64,000 bases of DNA. Source: Nectonema munidae (lineage: Eukaryota; Nematomorpha; Nectonematoida; Nectonematidae). The DNA lies in assembly GCA_030549495.1 (NCBI GenBank), contig JAUIRK010000474.1:62001-126000 (forward strand), given 5' to 3'. A model generated the notes under the pieces. It was not told where the DNA came from, searched no databases, and saw nothing but the letters and a program-made list of their open reading frames with translations. The stretch's first letter is position 1. Every line of letters starts with the position of its first letter. Below, piece after piece: positions 11,278 to 23,900 of the stretch. Made by a program: the position numbers and the translations under genes.

Positions 11278-11751
11278 TTTTTTTTCACGATAAATATAAA
11301 TTTAATACCATTTTTGAAACTTGATCTATTTTACGTTTTTCTTGTATTCAAGGAAGTATATCTCATTACATACAATATCTTTTTTATAGTCTATAAAAGC
11401 ATATGTTAAAAAATGTAACAAACAATAGTGGGTTACTGGCTTTCCTTCCATTAAGCGAATTAGTTACCGCAATAAATATCTGATGTCAAAAAAAATTAAA
11501 ATCAAAATGAGAATGATCGATTTATTAAATATATATTAATAAAATATGATCAATTTTCAGACAGAATATTTCAAGAAAAAGAGCCTAAAGTGTGGGAGGA
11601 AAAGGCCCCACCCCATTAATGGTGAATCGGAAATATTTGCCCACCCAAAAACAAAATAACATTTGAACACGCAAACATAAATGGCGTAGCTGCTTGCGGA
11701 AAGTTTAAAAGAAGAAGCCAAGAAAATAAATAAGAAAAACAGTTGCCTTAC
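11278..11751. other. Downstream of the last placed EXOSC10 exon
   Basis: I searched this stretch on the minus strand for the lysine-rich terminal exon expected for an Rrp6 protein and did not find it. The open frame that continues past the donor at 11751 into this stretch has no similarity to the Rrp6 tail and is read-through into intron. Confidence 0.4.
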
Positions 11752-11982
11752 TTTAGAGCGTGGTTTTTGGGTATTTGTGGGCGGATTGGGTTGAGAGAAA
11801 ACGTGGATGATATTTTGATCAGTGTAGTCAAAGGGAGTGTAGGAAGTGAGTTCTCTTTCTAATTCTTTTCGTTTAACTCTTTTGTGCTTATTCTTGTTAT
11901 TGTGGGAAAAGGTGGCGTTCGTGTCGCTTTTACGAGGAATAAAAGCTGCTGTCAAGCTCACTTCTATGTCATCTTCGATACC
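11752..11982 (-). CDS. EXOSC10: EXOSC10 exon 14
   Basis: The exon encodes [20 protein letters not shown], a lysine-rich basic stretch ([16 protein letters not shown]), and then [16 protein letters not shown]. The last part matches the human EFTPYDYSQSDFKAF motif near the C-terminus. It ends in AAA/GTAAGG, so at least one more exon should follow. I did not find it. Confidence 0.88.
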
Positions 11983-14900
11983 CTAAAATGTCAGTAATGA
12001 TGTTTATAACATGTAAATATTTTTAATTCACAAATTCCAAAAAAATTATTATTATTATTATTATACATAATCCATCTTGTTTTAAAATATTGATTTTTTG
12101 TTCAATCCGAACAAAATGTATTATTCAATAACGAGTCCGGCTTCCATATATACCATCAATATCAGCTTTTTATCGATACACAAATCCTGTCATTATTAAT
12201 ATTGGGAATTAAGATTAAATTATCTGATAAGAAATGTAAAAGCATTCAACAAAATTTTATGTTGATTTAGGATAACTTTGGATCCTAAACCTATAAGAAA
12301 AATAGCATAGGTTCAAGTTTGATTTTTTAGATTGTTCAATGGCAAACAATATTTTTAAAAAGCTTTGCTTCAAAGATTTTTTAAAAACAGCTGCTTTGGA
12401 AGTCAAAATCAAAACTGCATTTCCTATATATAGTATGTTATCCTTCTTCTTCATAGTATGCTTTTGTCTTCTTTTTACAAGAAAAATTTTACAAGGTATA
12501 AGTGATCTGAATTTGAAAGGAATGAATTGAATTGAAATTATGTTTATGTAATGCGAGTGTTTATCTCCAAATTAAAAATGTCATATACTAGTATATGCTG
12601 GCCTTCCGCAGGTTGCAAAATTTTGTTCGTGCGCTCTAAGCCCTATATATGTATCTTTATATTTGTTTTTGTATGTATTTCATATTAAATATGTATTTGT
12701 TATTTTGCACATACATCAAAAATAAAATTGCCCGCCCCACAGTTTACGTATAATAATTTTAATTTCGAAATATAGAGTAAAGTAGGACTGTATTGAGGTA
12801 ATTGGAAGAAAACAATTTATTAGAACATTTGGCATTTCACAACTTTTAATCAACGAAGTTAACTAGATTAATAAAAATAGATGATTACAGAGGAGTAATT
12901 ACAAGAGTTGATGTAGACATGCTCTGTGCCTCTTTTATTAGGAAAGTTAAATAGGCCTCTTTTTTAAAAACTAGACCGAAACTATGTACAATGCAAGTAA
13001 TTAAATTCAATTAATGGCCGCTAAAAAAACAATTACAAAAATGTTAAACAGATAGGTGATACAAAAATTCTTAATACTACACTCAAAAAGTTTAGAAAAT
13101 TATATTAATCAATAGGAAATACATAAAAAATATAAATAAAACCTCTTTTTTAATTGGTAATGGTGACACTTTAACCCCTTTTTCAGCAATGTCTTCGTTC
13201 TTGAAGTGCTGTTGATGGGTATTGTTGACGTTTGACACTTCGTTTTTAACGACACTAAAGTGTTCTGTATACATGGAAAATGGTGTTTTGAATTGAGGAG
13301 TGTCGACCAGATTTTTATAGGACACTTGAGAAGTTTTGTGAAGTGTGGTAAGCAATCTGTCCACACCACTTGTCTTTTTGTCGTCGCAATCGCTGTTTGG
13401 GAGAATTCGAATCTTTACATTTGCAACCATGTCTATCTCATCTTTTCCTTAATGCAAATTTTATTTAGTACAGAATATATATATTTATAGATGCGAAGAA
13501 AGAATTGAATAAAAGAATTGGAATTGCGGGAAAAATCAAAGTATACAGGAAAGTAGTAAGACCAGCGATGATGTATTCAGCCGAGGCATGGCCAGTAATA
13601 ATAAAGACACAAGAAAACAAACTAAATGTTACTGAAATGAGGATGTTGAGATGGATGACTGGAAAGACAATAAAAGAAAACAATACCATCAGAAGGGTAA
13701 CAAAAGTCGATAAAGTAACAGAGAAAGTAGACTCAGGTGGTGGCCACATAATGAGAAAAGATAATGATCATATAGGAAAAAAAGTGATGAATATGGAAAC
13801 AAAAGAGAAGAGAGACTCAGATGGTTGTTTAAGAAAAAATTTCAAGGCTAATTTCAAAACCTTGATGGAAATGATGTCTGGGATAGAGAAGAATGGAGAA
13901 AGAAAATTAAAAACACAGACCCCATAGAAAATGGGAAAAGATGAAGAAGAAAGATTTTATCGTGTCTAATTTTAAAAATGATATTTGACCCTGCTATACA
14001 GTTATTTGTTTCAATTTTTAATTGATTCTTAACATATAGATATGAAACCTGTTTCATTTATTTTTACATAGTTATATTTACATTTTCTTATCGCAATTAT
14101 TATCAAAATCTAACAGCTGTGATTCAAACTGTTTAATTTTTTTAGTATAAAATTTTTCAAAAATTACCACAACGAACAGAAAACAAACACAGTTTAAAAT
14201 GCCTTATTAAGCTGAATATAGTTTGAAAGGTTCGAACAAGTTGGAGTTGTTTGAGAGATCGTTTTCAATATTTAGCAGACGCGGATTATCTGCAAAATTT
14301 TTTACATCCTCATTCGCCCATCATTTAAGTTTCAACATCGGCATGCGCAATTTTCAAATATTTTTCTCTGGAAAACGCTTGGGAATTTTTCGCTTTTTAC
14401 TTTACCTAAAATTGTTATGATAAGTTCGTCTTTATTCGTTTTTTTTAACACGCATAAATTGACTTCTTCTCTTTACATTTTTAAGAAGCATTAAAACTTG
14501 TATTTGCTTAGAATAGCAAATATGATATCGGCATCCTCTAAAAAAAATTAATCCTCACATCTGTATACGCAGTCGCTAGGATATCACATTTAATATCGGC
14601 ATCCACGGATACTAAAAATTTCACATCCGATACATCTCTTCTAATATTTAGATTTTGTGTAGGTCTAACTAATGCTTCCCTGGAACATCATATTTTAAAA
14701 GTATTTTTCAATATCGAGCAAGTTTATCAATTTTTCTATAAAAAGTATACTTTGCAAAAAGCAATATAAGACAAAATTGAAAATAATACCATCAGAAGGG
14801 TAACTACCCTCAGGGTTATTGAATTCAAATGTAATTATTTTTCATAGTGTACATATCTATTCTTCATTTCCGCCATGAATTTACTGATTTGCGCTTTTCA

Positions 14901-17900
14901 TGGCCAGGCTTAGAAAGGTGGTCTGCGTACAAGCCAAAACTGAATACAAGCGAGCACATCAAGTAAGTGAGCACCGATGAATGTAAAACCGCCTTTAGTG
15001 TGATAAGAACTTTTGCGCTTAAATTAAAAAGATGAACTCGCTCTTTGAAGTAGACCGGTGGTTCAAACCGGTGTGCCGCGGCACATAGGGACACCGCCAA
15101 ATATAGTTTTTAGTACACTACATGTATTACTTTTCTCAAAATTTTGGCAATAAAATTAAAATCTAGGAATCAGAGTTAATCTGACTATGCCAATGCATTT
15201 ATATTTTTTGTGATGTCAACTTATACATTTGCATTTTGTTTTATTTTCACAATATATAAATATAATGTATTTTGCGTGTAATGATTTTTATCGTTATTTA
15301 TGGAAAGATTTGGGATAATAAAATTTTGCGTTTCAACTAAAAGACTCTTTCCATAGGCGTAATATCATTAAAAATTCACCTAATTTCATAGGTACTATGG
15401 AGTTGTCGTGTGGACAATAGAGAATACTGGCGTATTGATTTCTTCCTTTCAAGGAACTGAGAGTGTGGGTTGAGGAAGAGAGAAAATTTTCACTGGAAAA
15501 AGAGTCGTCATTATTACGACTCTTGTTTAAGCGGTTGGCTACTATTTCTTGAATCGGCAAGTCCAATGCTGACTTTATGGTCTGACTGATTACATGCAAG
15601 TCTTGTCGCAGCAAAGGAGGAACTGGGTTGCACAGGCCAAGAATTCCTATACAAAAGACAATATAGATAAAATTATAGCACACGTCAAAAATTTCATTGA
15701 TGTTTGAGTATTTTTACAAATGGAGAAATTTGAATGCTGTAAATATATCCAGATAAATTACGCATACCTTTATAAAACATATGTGTTTTGTGAAGCAAAA
15801 ATTAATGTGAAAAAACAATACCCATATTTTAAAACACTCAAAATTTTTAATACAAATAAATGCGATATAAAAGTACAGATATTCCTTCATATTACTGGAA
15901 AATATGAGAACAAATTCACTGCATTCATAGATGTGTCAGGTGAAGATGCCTGCGCGGGGCTCGCACATAAATTGCGGGTGTTGGTCATTTGTTTAAAACT
16001 TACAGCGGGGCGCAATGGGTGTGATTTCAATATTAGTAATGCGGGCTGGCTAACTTTGCGGATTAATTCTTAAAAAATCGTATAATTTATAGGATATTCA
16101 TTCATAGCTCATATCTGATTGTATAACGTATAACACCACATCACATCACATCATATATACATCACGCACACTGACACTTTTACGCCACCAGAGCTCTGTT
16201 TGTTTCTTTAGACAAAGTACATTTTTATTGCATATACAAGGCATCATTATATTGAAGGAATTTTCTACACCTTCTGTTGTTACGCGTAATGCTTTAGGTA
16301 TTATGGCAAAAGTGTTGATACGAAGTAGAGCTGCAGTCTTAGTAACTGTTTTACTTCTGCAAGAACAGCGTTAAAAAGGCAAACCGTCATTGCTATTGTA
16401 TTTTTAAAGAGCGCTATGAATAATAAAATTTGGTTTCAAATCTAGCATCATTAAAAGTTCAATCATATTCTTTATCAAAATGAAATACTTATGTGGTAGG
16501 CTGGGCGGTTGATTGTTTAAATTTAAAATTGCGGACCTGATGCAGGTTATACTTTAAATTGCGGGTTTTAAAACTTTAAGTATGGCGCTGTTACAGGTAT
16601 TTTTACTTTTTAAATCATAATTTAAACTAATACTAAAAAGTATTATTCAATCAAATTATATTATATAGTTATAGATGAGTGAATTTCGAACAAAAAATAA
16701 GTTTCAAAATGAGCTAAAATAAAAATAATTTTTAAGACACAAGGTGGAATTTTCAGGGTATAGGAGCATGATGATTATGTCTATATGTTGTTTTCTTTGA
16801 AAAGCACAATTTTCATATTAAATGCTAAGCATAGGTCAAGTTTTATTATCCACTCAACTATAACAAAATAGACATAAACAAATTCACTTGTACCAAGACA
16901 TATTACGTTTGGAAATTTTCAACTTCTACATTTACTTTTATCACTAAGATAAGATTATTTTATGCTTTTATAAAATAAAGTAGAGCGCTGGGCAAAATTA
17001 TTTAGTTACAGATTACTAGGTATAAATGGGTTGGAAGCACTGACCTAAAGGATCGCGAGGCAGAACTTCACATATGTAGAGAAGGGTGTGATTGGGAAGA
17101 ACATATCCATAACTTTCATCTTCTCTTCTCGCAACGGAATCGCGCCACTCTGACATATGTTGCAAGGCATACAGTTGTCGTGGATTGAATATTTTATATT
17201 GCTTCTTCAACAAATCGAAGCAATTGTCTTTCGTAAAAATAGGCTTGATGAACACCTTTGAAAAATAGGAAAATACACTTTAAGATTTAAGCTAAGACTT
17301 CACGCTCAGATTTGACGGATGTAGAATGGACTTATCAAGTTCGCACTTTTAAGGTTTATTTTTGCCAATTTTTTTTTAAAAAGTTTATAACTAAATTTGC
17401 TTCCAAAAGGAGGAAATTTTTTTCTGCGTTTTCTTATACTTGACTACTCTTTATAAAAAAGAGCAGATATTTTTTTAGACAGGCTCTTTTCAAGTGTGTC
17501 TCTTTCTGCGTACCGTGTTCCATAATAGTTAGGAAGTAGATAGAGAGGCCCACACTAAAATCTATTGCGTCATGAGACGTGTGGTGCAATATACTTCTTA
17601 CTTAAGAGAAAAGCGTGATACTATAGCGTTTTGGCATACCGATATAATTATTTTTTTTAGCAATTTATATGTTAAATCTAAAACTGAAATATGTTCTAAG
17701 TCTAAAATTGAAATAAAAAGTAGGGGGCGTGAGTAAGGTTGGTTAGGTACTGGGTTTCGATAATTCAAGGTTTTGGGTTCGATCCCGCATCAAGCCTGCT
17801 TTTCTCATAGTTCGATACAAGCGGCGGAATTGTGCCTTCTCGATGAAAACACTCTAGGGTATCTTTATATGTATCTTTTTCTATAATCATATTAGATTTT

Positions 17901-20900
17901 AAACATCAAATTCATTGTTCTCTATTTTGGATAGATAATTTCAAATTAAGATTTTGAAGAAGAGAAAAGTTCATTTTTCTTATTAATTCTTGAAAGGTAT
18001 ATTTTACCAAAACGAAAGATGCTTCCATTATTTTATATCAACGCTTTTAAGTTATAGAATATCAAATATGATACATTTAATTAATCATGCATATACACTC
18101 ATAAATCGATTCGTACATACTTTTAATAATTTTTAGGATTTAATATATCGTCAATATTAGTAAATATATAGATGAACAAGACAAAGAAATAAATTTATTA
18201 GAAGCAAGAGGCCTAAATAGTGTGTCTCGTTCACCACTGCTATAAAAGGATACGAGGGAAATGGGATTAGAACAAACTCGCAAATGTAAAGAAAAGCGAT
18301 AATAAAAAACACAAACTTTTTGACATCTTTTTTGACTGCTTAAAAAGACCTGGGAAATCAGGTTATCTTTGTGTGGAGGAAGACCGTGACTGTACAAATC
18401 CTTTTTCATGCAATCGTAAATAAAGAGAAGGTAGTGCGTGTCTAGGCGAGCATACTTCACTAGTTCTTTGGGTAGAGGCCTAAAAATAAAATGATCAAAA
18501 ATAACATTTTGAAAACAAGAGTATGTTGTAGTTATTAGCAATAAAAAGATACAGAGTTCTCTTTTCCCTATAAAATAAATAAGAAATAACAGTTAATAAA
18601 TAGTTTAGCGAAGTCGGAATAGGAAATTTTAGAGATAGGAGTCTGAGTCCGTATCTAATCAAATTCAAAAAGTAGGCTTAATTTTTGTAAGCATACGGAG
18701 TAGCCCTTGCTTGCAAGAGCCGGGTTAAAAAAATTAAATTTCAGATTTTTTCGCAGCGACACAGCAACCCTGCTAGAAAGGAACAAATTTGTTATTGCCA
18801 CAGAAGACATTCAAAAGCTTAATTCATACGTAAATTTTTACTCTCTATGCCAAACAATTTATTCGAATTGCAGGTTCCTCCTATTTTGAAATTCAGTTCC
18901 ATCTTATTTCACTATATCTAAAACAGCACTAACTAAATTCTGGTTTTTGCATTCATCTTGAAAATTTATAAAATTCAAACGAAAAGCTAAGCTTTTCAAA
19001 GGATCTGCAAAAGATTAAACAAAATTTATCAAAAAACTAACACATCAAATGCACTAGAGAAGCAGTTTTTTAAAGTAAAAGCTTAAAATTTCATCGAACT
19101 CGATTTTTTGTAGCGAATTTTTTTACAAACTTTAAAAGCATACAACGAAGCATGAATCAAATTCGGTTTTCAGAAAAAGATTGAAAATGAGAGAATTAAA
19201 GAATGTAGTACAAGAGATAAGATAAAGAAAGAAATTGCTTCCCATGCTCTAAATATCTAGCCATCACTGTCATCACGAATGATGGCAAAATTTAAAATCT
19301 ATTGCAAGAGTTTGCGTCCTTTTTTAATAGGGAGCCCAAAAACTGAAAAAATGATCAGGAAGAGTCAAATATGCATCATAGTAAATACAGTGAAGCAAAT
19401 ATACAAAGAGAAAGGCCGAGCCAACCAATACATAAAAATGACACCTTATTAGTGATGTATGGAATATCCGCATCCGGAGATATGGATTGTCCACAAAATT
19501 TTTTCATCCGTGGATCATTTAAATTTCAACATCCGCAAATTTCAAACATTTTCTTTTTTCTATATACCGCAAAGTATTTTTCAGAATGTTTCAATACTTA
19601 CTTTATCCAAAAATTTTATGATAACTCTCTAAATTTTTAAGAAGAATAAAACGTGCGTTTGCTTAGAATCTAAAAAAATTTGCTGAAAAAATTTGACATC
19701 CGCATTCTCATCAAGAAAGATTCCGCGTGAGCAGCTATAAAAAATTTCCCATCGGATATACCTCTACAGTCTACACCATATATATTAGCCAAAAAGTTAT
19801 CAAAGAAATCTGCATTAGTTATTATAGCGCAGGCATCCAAATCTCACAAACTAAGAAGCGAAAAAGATTAGTGAATTTTATGAAACTAATGTTTAACCTT
19901 TAAAATATCATCAATGCTTTTTTGCAATTTCGGCATTCAGCCGAAAGAGGTGCCTTCATATACTTATTTTTTTAAATGTTCTGAGATATAAGTTCCTCCA
20001 AACTGATTTCAAAGGGAGGACAAATTTCTTCAACTTTGAAAAGAAGAAACAAATTTAAATCGAGAGCGGGCATAAAAACGTTAATTAACGGAGTTTAATT
20101 AAGGAATCAATTAACTTCCAAATAAAAAAAATCTGTACTGGACCAGAAAATGGCGGAGTTTTTTGTGCTCAACACTTTCCCACTTCACGTGGTTGTCTAA
20201 ATCTTTTGAAATTCCAATGAAAACTTCTAGTACGTTTGAGTGGAAAATACTTTCAATATGTTTACAGTGAACTCTAATGATTCAAAAAATAGGTTCAATT
20301 TACCTCGTTATATGAGATGTCCCTCATACCTTGAATTTAGTGGCTAGCAAGGATGCTGATGCATCTTGAAATCTGATGTTCTGAACATTTTATAGATTAG
20401 CTATGGCAAAAGCACGTGCCCTTCGAACTCAGCCAGAACGTAGTACTACAGCAGCAGACAATATATACAATGGACTAGGGTGACATCTAGTTATTCGCAA
20501 CAAAACCAGATCGAACTCACTATATGATTGAATAGTAGTTCACTATTTTACTAAATAAAAGGCCTACACTAGATACAGCTATGATCTAATTGAGTTAACT
20601 TAGTGAAAGGGTATACCACGGCAAGATATATTCGAATAATATAAAATAAACTATTTTTATATTATAATTCAAAGCTAAAATTATGTAAAATAGTCTAGAG
20701 GTACATTTTTTGAAACAATATTTATGTCAGATATGCCAATTGAGGTGAAAAAATCATAACAAATATAAAAAAATTGTAAAAACTGGACACTTTATTGATG
20801 TTTGCTGACCAATTTCGGAGTATAAACTCTTTTTTCAAAGCAAAATACCTTTGGTTAAAGCGCTTGCTAGACTCCAAACAGATAAACAAGCCTACCTTGG

Positions 20901-23900
20901 AACTTTGCTAACAAGAAGGCTTGAAGTCTTCAAATATTTTTAACTGTAGTCATTTAGTTGATGCTCTTTTGACAAGTATTTAAAAAAATTTGCTCAATTT
21001 TTTTAAGATGAAGAGTGGCCAGTTAGCTGCTGCTTTTTACAACAAGTTTAATGTTATATGGATGGAAAACGGTGATAAAAGATATCTCAATAACAAATAA
21101 TAATTGTAAATATAAAAACATTGAAATTTTGGTTGAAGATCATTTTTTCTCATATAATGGGGAAAGAAGCAAGGAATTGTAGTAAGAAGTCAGTTAAGGA
21201 TAAAGCTGAAAAGTTAGTAAACACTTGGTTACAAAGCAAATCTAAAAAAGACTTGATGACAAATGCTGTTTTTCTGGGTGAAAAGATTTTAATTGATTTG
21301 TTCATTACAACGAACACAGCGAGTCCTTCAAACGCAACAGTTGAGCCAATGTTTTCAATTGGAAATGATATCCTCAGGGCTAAAAAGGCATCATTCTCTG
21401 ATGCCAACTTTGAGGAACTTCTTTTTTTTTTAAAATAATCACTTCGTAGCAGAAATGAACGGAAAAAAGAATAATAAAATTTTGGTTACATACCATGTTT
21501 ATGAATTGAAAATTTTAGGTTAGAATAAAAGCCTCAAATTCAAGGTTGTTTGATAAATGAATTAAATGTAAATTTTTAATATTGAGTTAAAGGTTTAACA
21601 TTGACGTCGGTTAATATTAAGGAAAATTAACCAAATCGGGCTTAACAAAGTTAATTTTTACTTTAACAGTGCCCACCTTAATTCAATCAAGCATATTCTA
21701 AAAGAGAAGCATTTAACTATCGACTCTAATGAGATCTAAAAACGTATAAAAAATATTTTATTCATAATGAGAATATCTTCTTTTCAAACGCAAAATTCTA
21801 CGATTCCATCACGAAACTCTTTGAAACAGTAAGAATGAGAAAGCTCTTAAAATCTTTCTTTAAAATCCTTTGGTGATTCTGTTTAATTAATTCATGTTTG
21901 ATGTGATATAAAACCAAAATGATAAATGTCAAACCCAATAAAGATGCGTCAAAAGCGACTTCTTTGAACTTATAAATACGATAAATAATTTTACGGCAGC
22001 TTAAATGTTTCCCTTTTATGTAATAAGTTACCGTGTTCAGAAACGATTTCTTTAAGAAAAGTCATGAATTGCGGTGATTAATGGCAAAACATCATGAAGC
22101 AAATATTAGAAATGAGAGGTTTCACTAGTTAACACATATTTTCGTTTATAGAGACGCTGAAGATGGCAAGATTTCAAAACAACAACACTTTCACTGAATA
22201 AAATGCAACTGGTTTTGTGTGTTTTTGTCCTAAGAAAAAGGACAAACAGTAACGACCTACTTTTCTTTGAAACGATAAGGATACAATTTAAAAATAAAAA
22301 GACTGTATAATTAAATACCAAAAATGTTACAAAAAAGTTTTATAAAAATAATAATTTTTGACATGTACAGCCCATCAAAGGATCTTGGTTTGATGAGCTC
22401 TGAGGAAAAAAAGGAAAAAAAGAACCTAATACGCCAATCAGCAAGTTGGTATTTCTTATCAATTGTGACTTGGCAATATGATTGGATGAGGTAGGCCAAC
22501 GATTTTGAGGAGAAATTAAGTAGTTCGGATGCAAAAAAGGTATCAAACAGGCCGACAATGTAGAGAGAAAAGTCTCGTTGAAGCCAAATAATGTCAAAAT
22601 AGGCTCCATGCATCACCTAAACATAAATAAAGTGAAACCATGATACACGTCTACAAACTTGAAACAAAAATCAAAAAATTGGTATAAACGACTGATGATC
22701 ATTCATTAAAAACACTCAGATAAGCTTGGAATTTCGATTCATGCAAAACCTTTCAATTGATTTTTTGTGATATGATAGTTTTATAACAATTTAATATTTT
22801 AATATGCACTCGATAAATATTTCCTGCTTAACCCGTTATCGACCAGAATAATCAGACGATATCCAATGTAAAGCAGAAGATTTGTATTAAAAAGCATTTA
22901 TAAAAGCAGAGGATTCATATTATTGTAAAGTCGACATGTGTCGACAACCGGTTAATGAGAACGTATCAACAATGATCAATTTAAAATCAAATAACTAAGA
23001 ATGCCTGCATATCTACTAAAATATGAGAATCGGCGTACACCTTCTACCACGCGGTAGAATTTTTCAGAAGGCGAAGTTTTTTGTCCATTTTAATTTTCAA
23101 GAAATTTTCAATCAACATGATTAAATAAATGGTTGAGAGTTAGTTCGTGCTAAAAACCTTAAAAAGATATTATTCAAAAAAAAAAAGAAGATTTTATTCA
23201 CTCGTTTATGTTGTATATTTATTGAAACAATAGATTTCTTTTCCGTGTCAATCTTAAAAGCTTTTTTTAATATATACTTAAGATATATTAAATGCCAAAT
23301 AATGAAAAGTTATGTCTAAAACAGAATTCCTTATCAGATCCCCTCATGTCATTAAAGCATGTGTTTATGCTTTACACAAATAGTGTGTTACAGTGGCGTA
23401 GCCAAAAAATGGAAGTTGGGGAGGGGCATGCAAGGAATTTAGGGGGGGGGGCATGCAAGGAATTTAGGTGGCAAGCATATTGGAAATAAAATTATTTTTG
23501 GGGGGGGGGGGGGGCACGGCCCCCTTGCCCCCCCCCCCTCTGGCTACGCCACTGGTGTGTTATCTTCTTAAATTAAACTATAATTTATGTAAAAAATCAA
23601 ACTTTTTGAAAAAAGAAATATAAAAATTCATCTCATAAGTTTTAAAGTGAAGAAGTTATAAACTATAGTGAAAATACATTAAAATGGTAAAGCTATTCAT
23701 CGATGAATCTACTGTGATGAATTTACACTAAGCCCAACGTGGTTATCAAAATAGAAAGACGGGTTAGAAAAAAATGACAACTTTGAAATTTAAGCTAACT
23801 CGTTGTAAAAGCATATGAAACAGAGGCAAGGATTATTGAAGATAAAACTTTTGTCTGACCTATTTTTGTTGTAAAATTAAGAGATTTAGTGATTACATTA

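Noticed and set aside
11557-11751. Continuation of the EXOSC10 exon 14 frame to a stop at 11557
   Set aside because: Similarity stops at the GTAAGG donor. The continuation is hydrophobic and unlike the basic Rrp6 tail.
13109-13369. Second open frame on the minus strand over EXOSC10 exon 13
   Set aside because: It does not fit the phases of exons 12 and 14. It is a shifted shadow frame.
15720-16073. A 117-codon plus-strand open frame between EXOSC10 exons 12 and 11
   Set aside because: It has no domain, a mixed composition and lies in an intron antisense to the gene. It covers a patch of repeat-like AAATTGCGGG strings.
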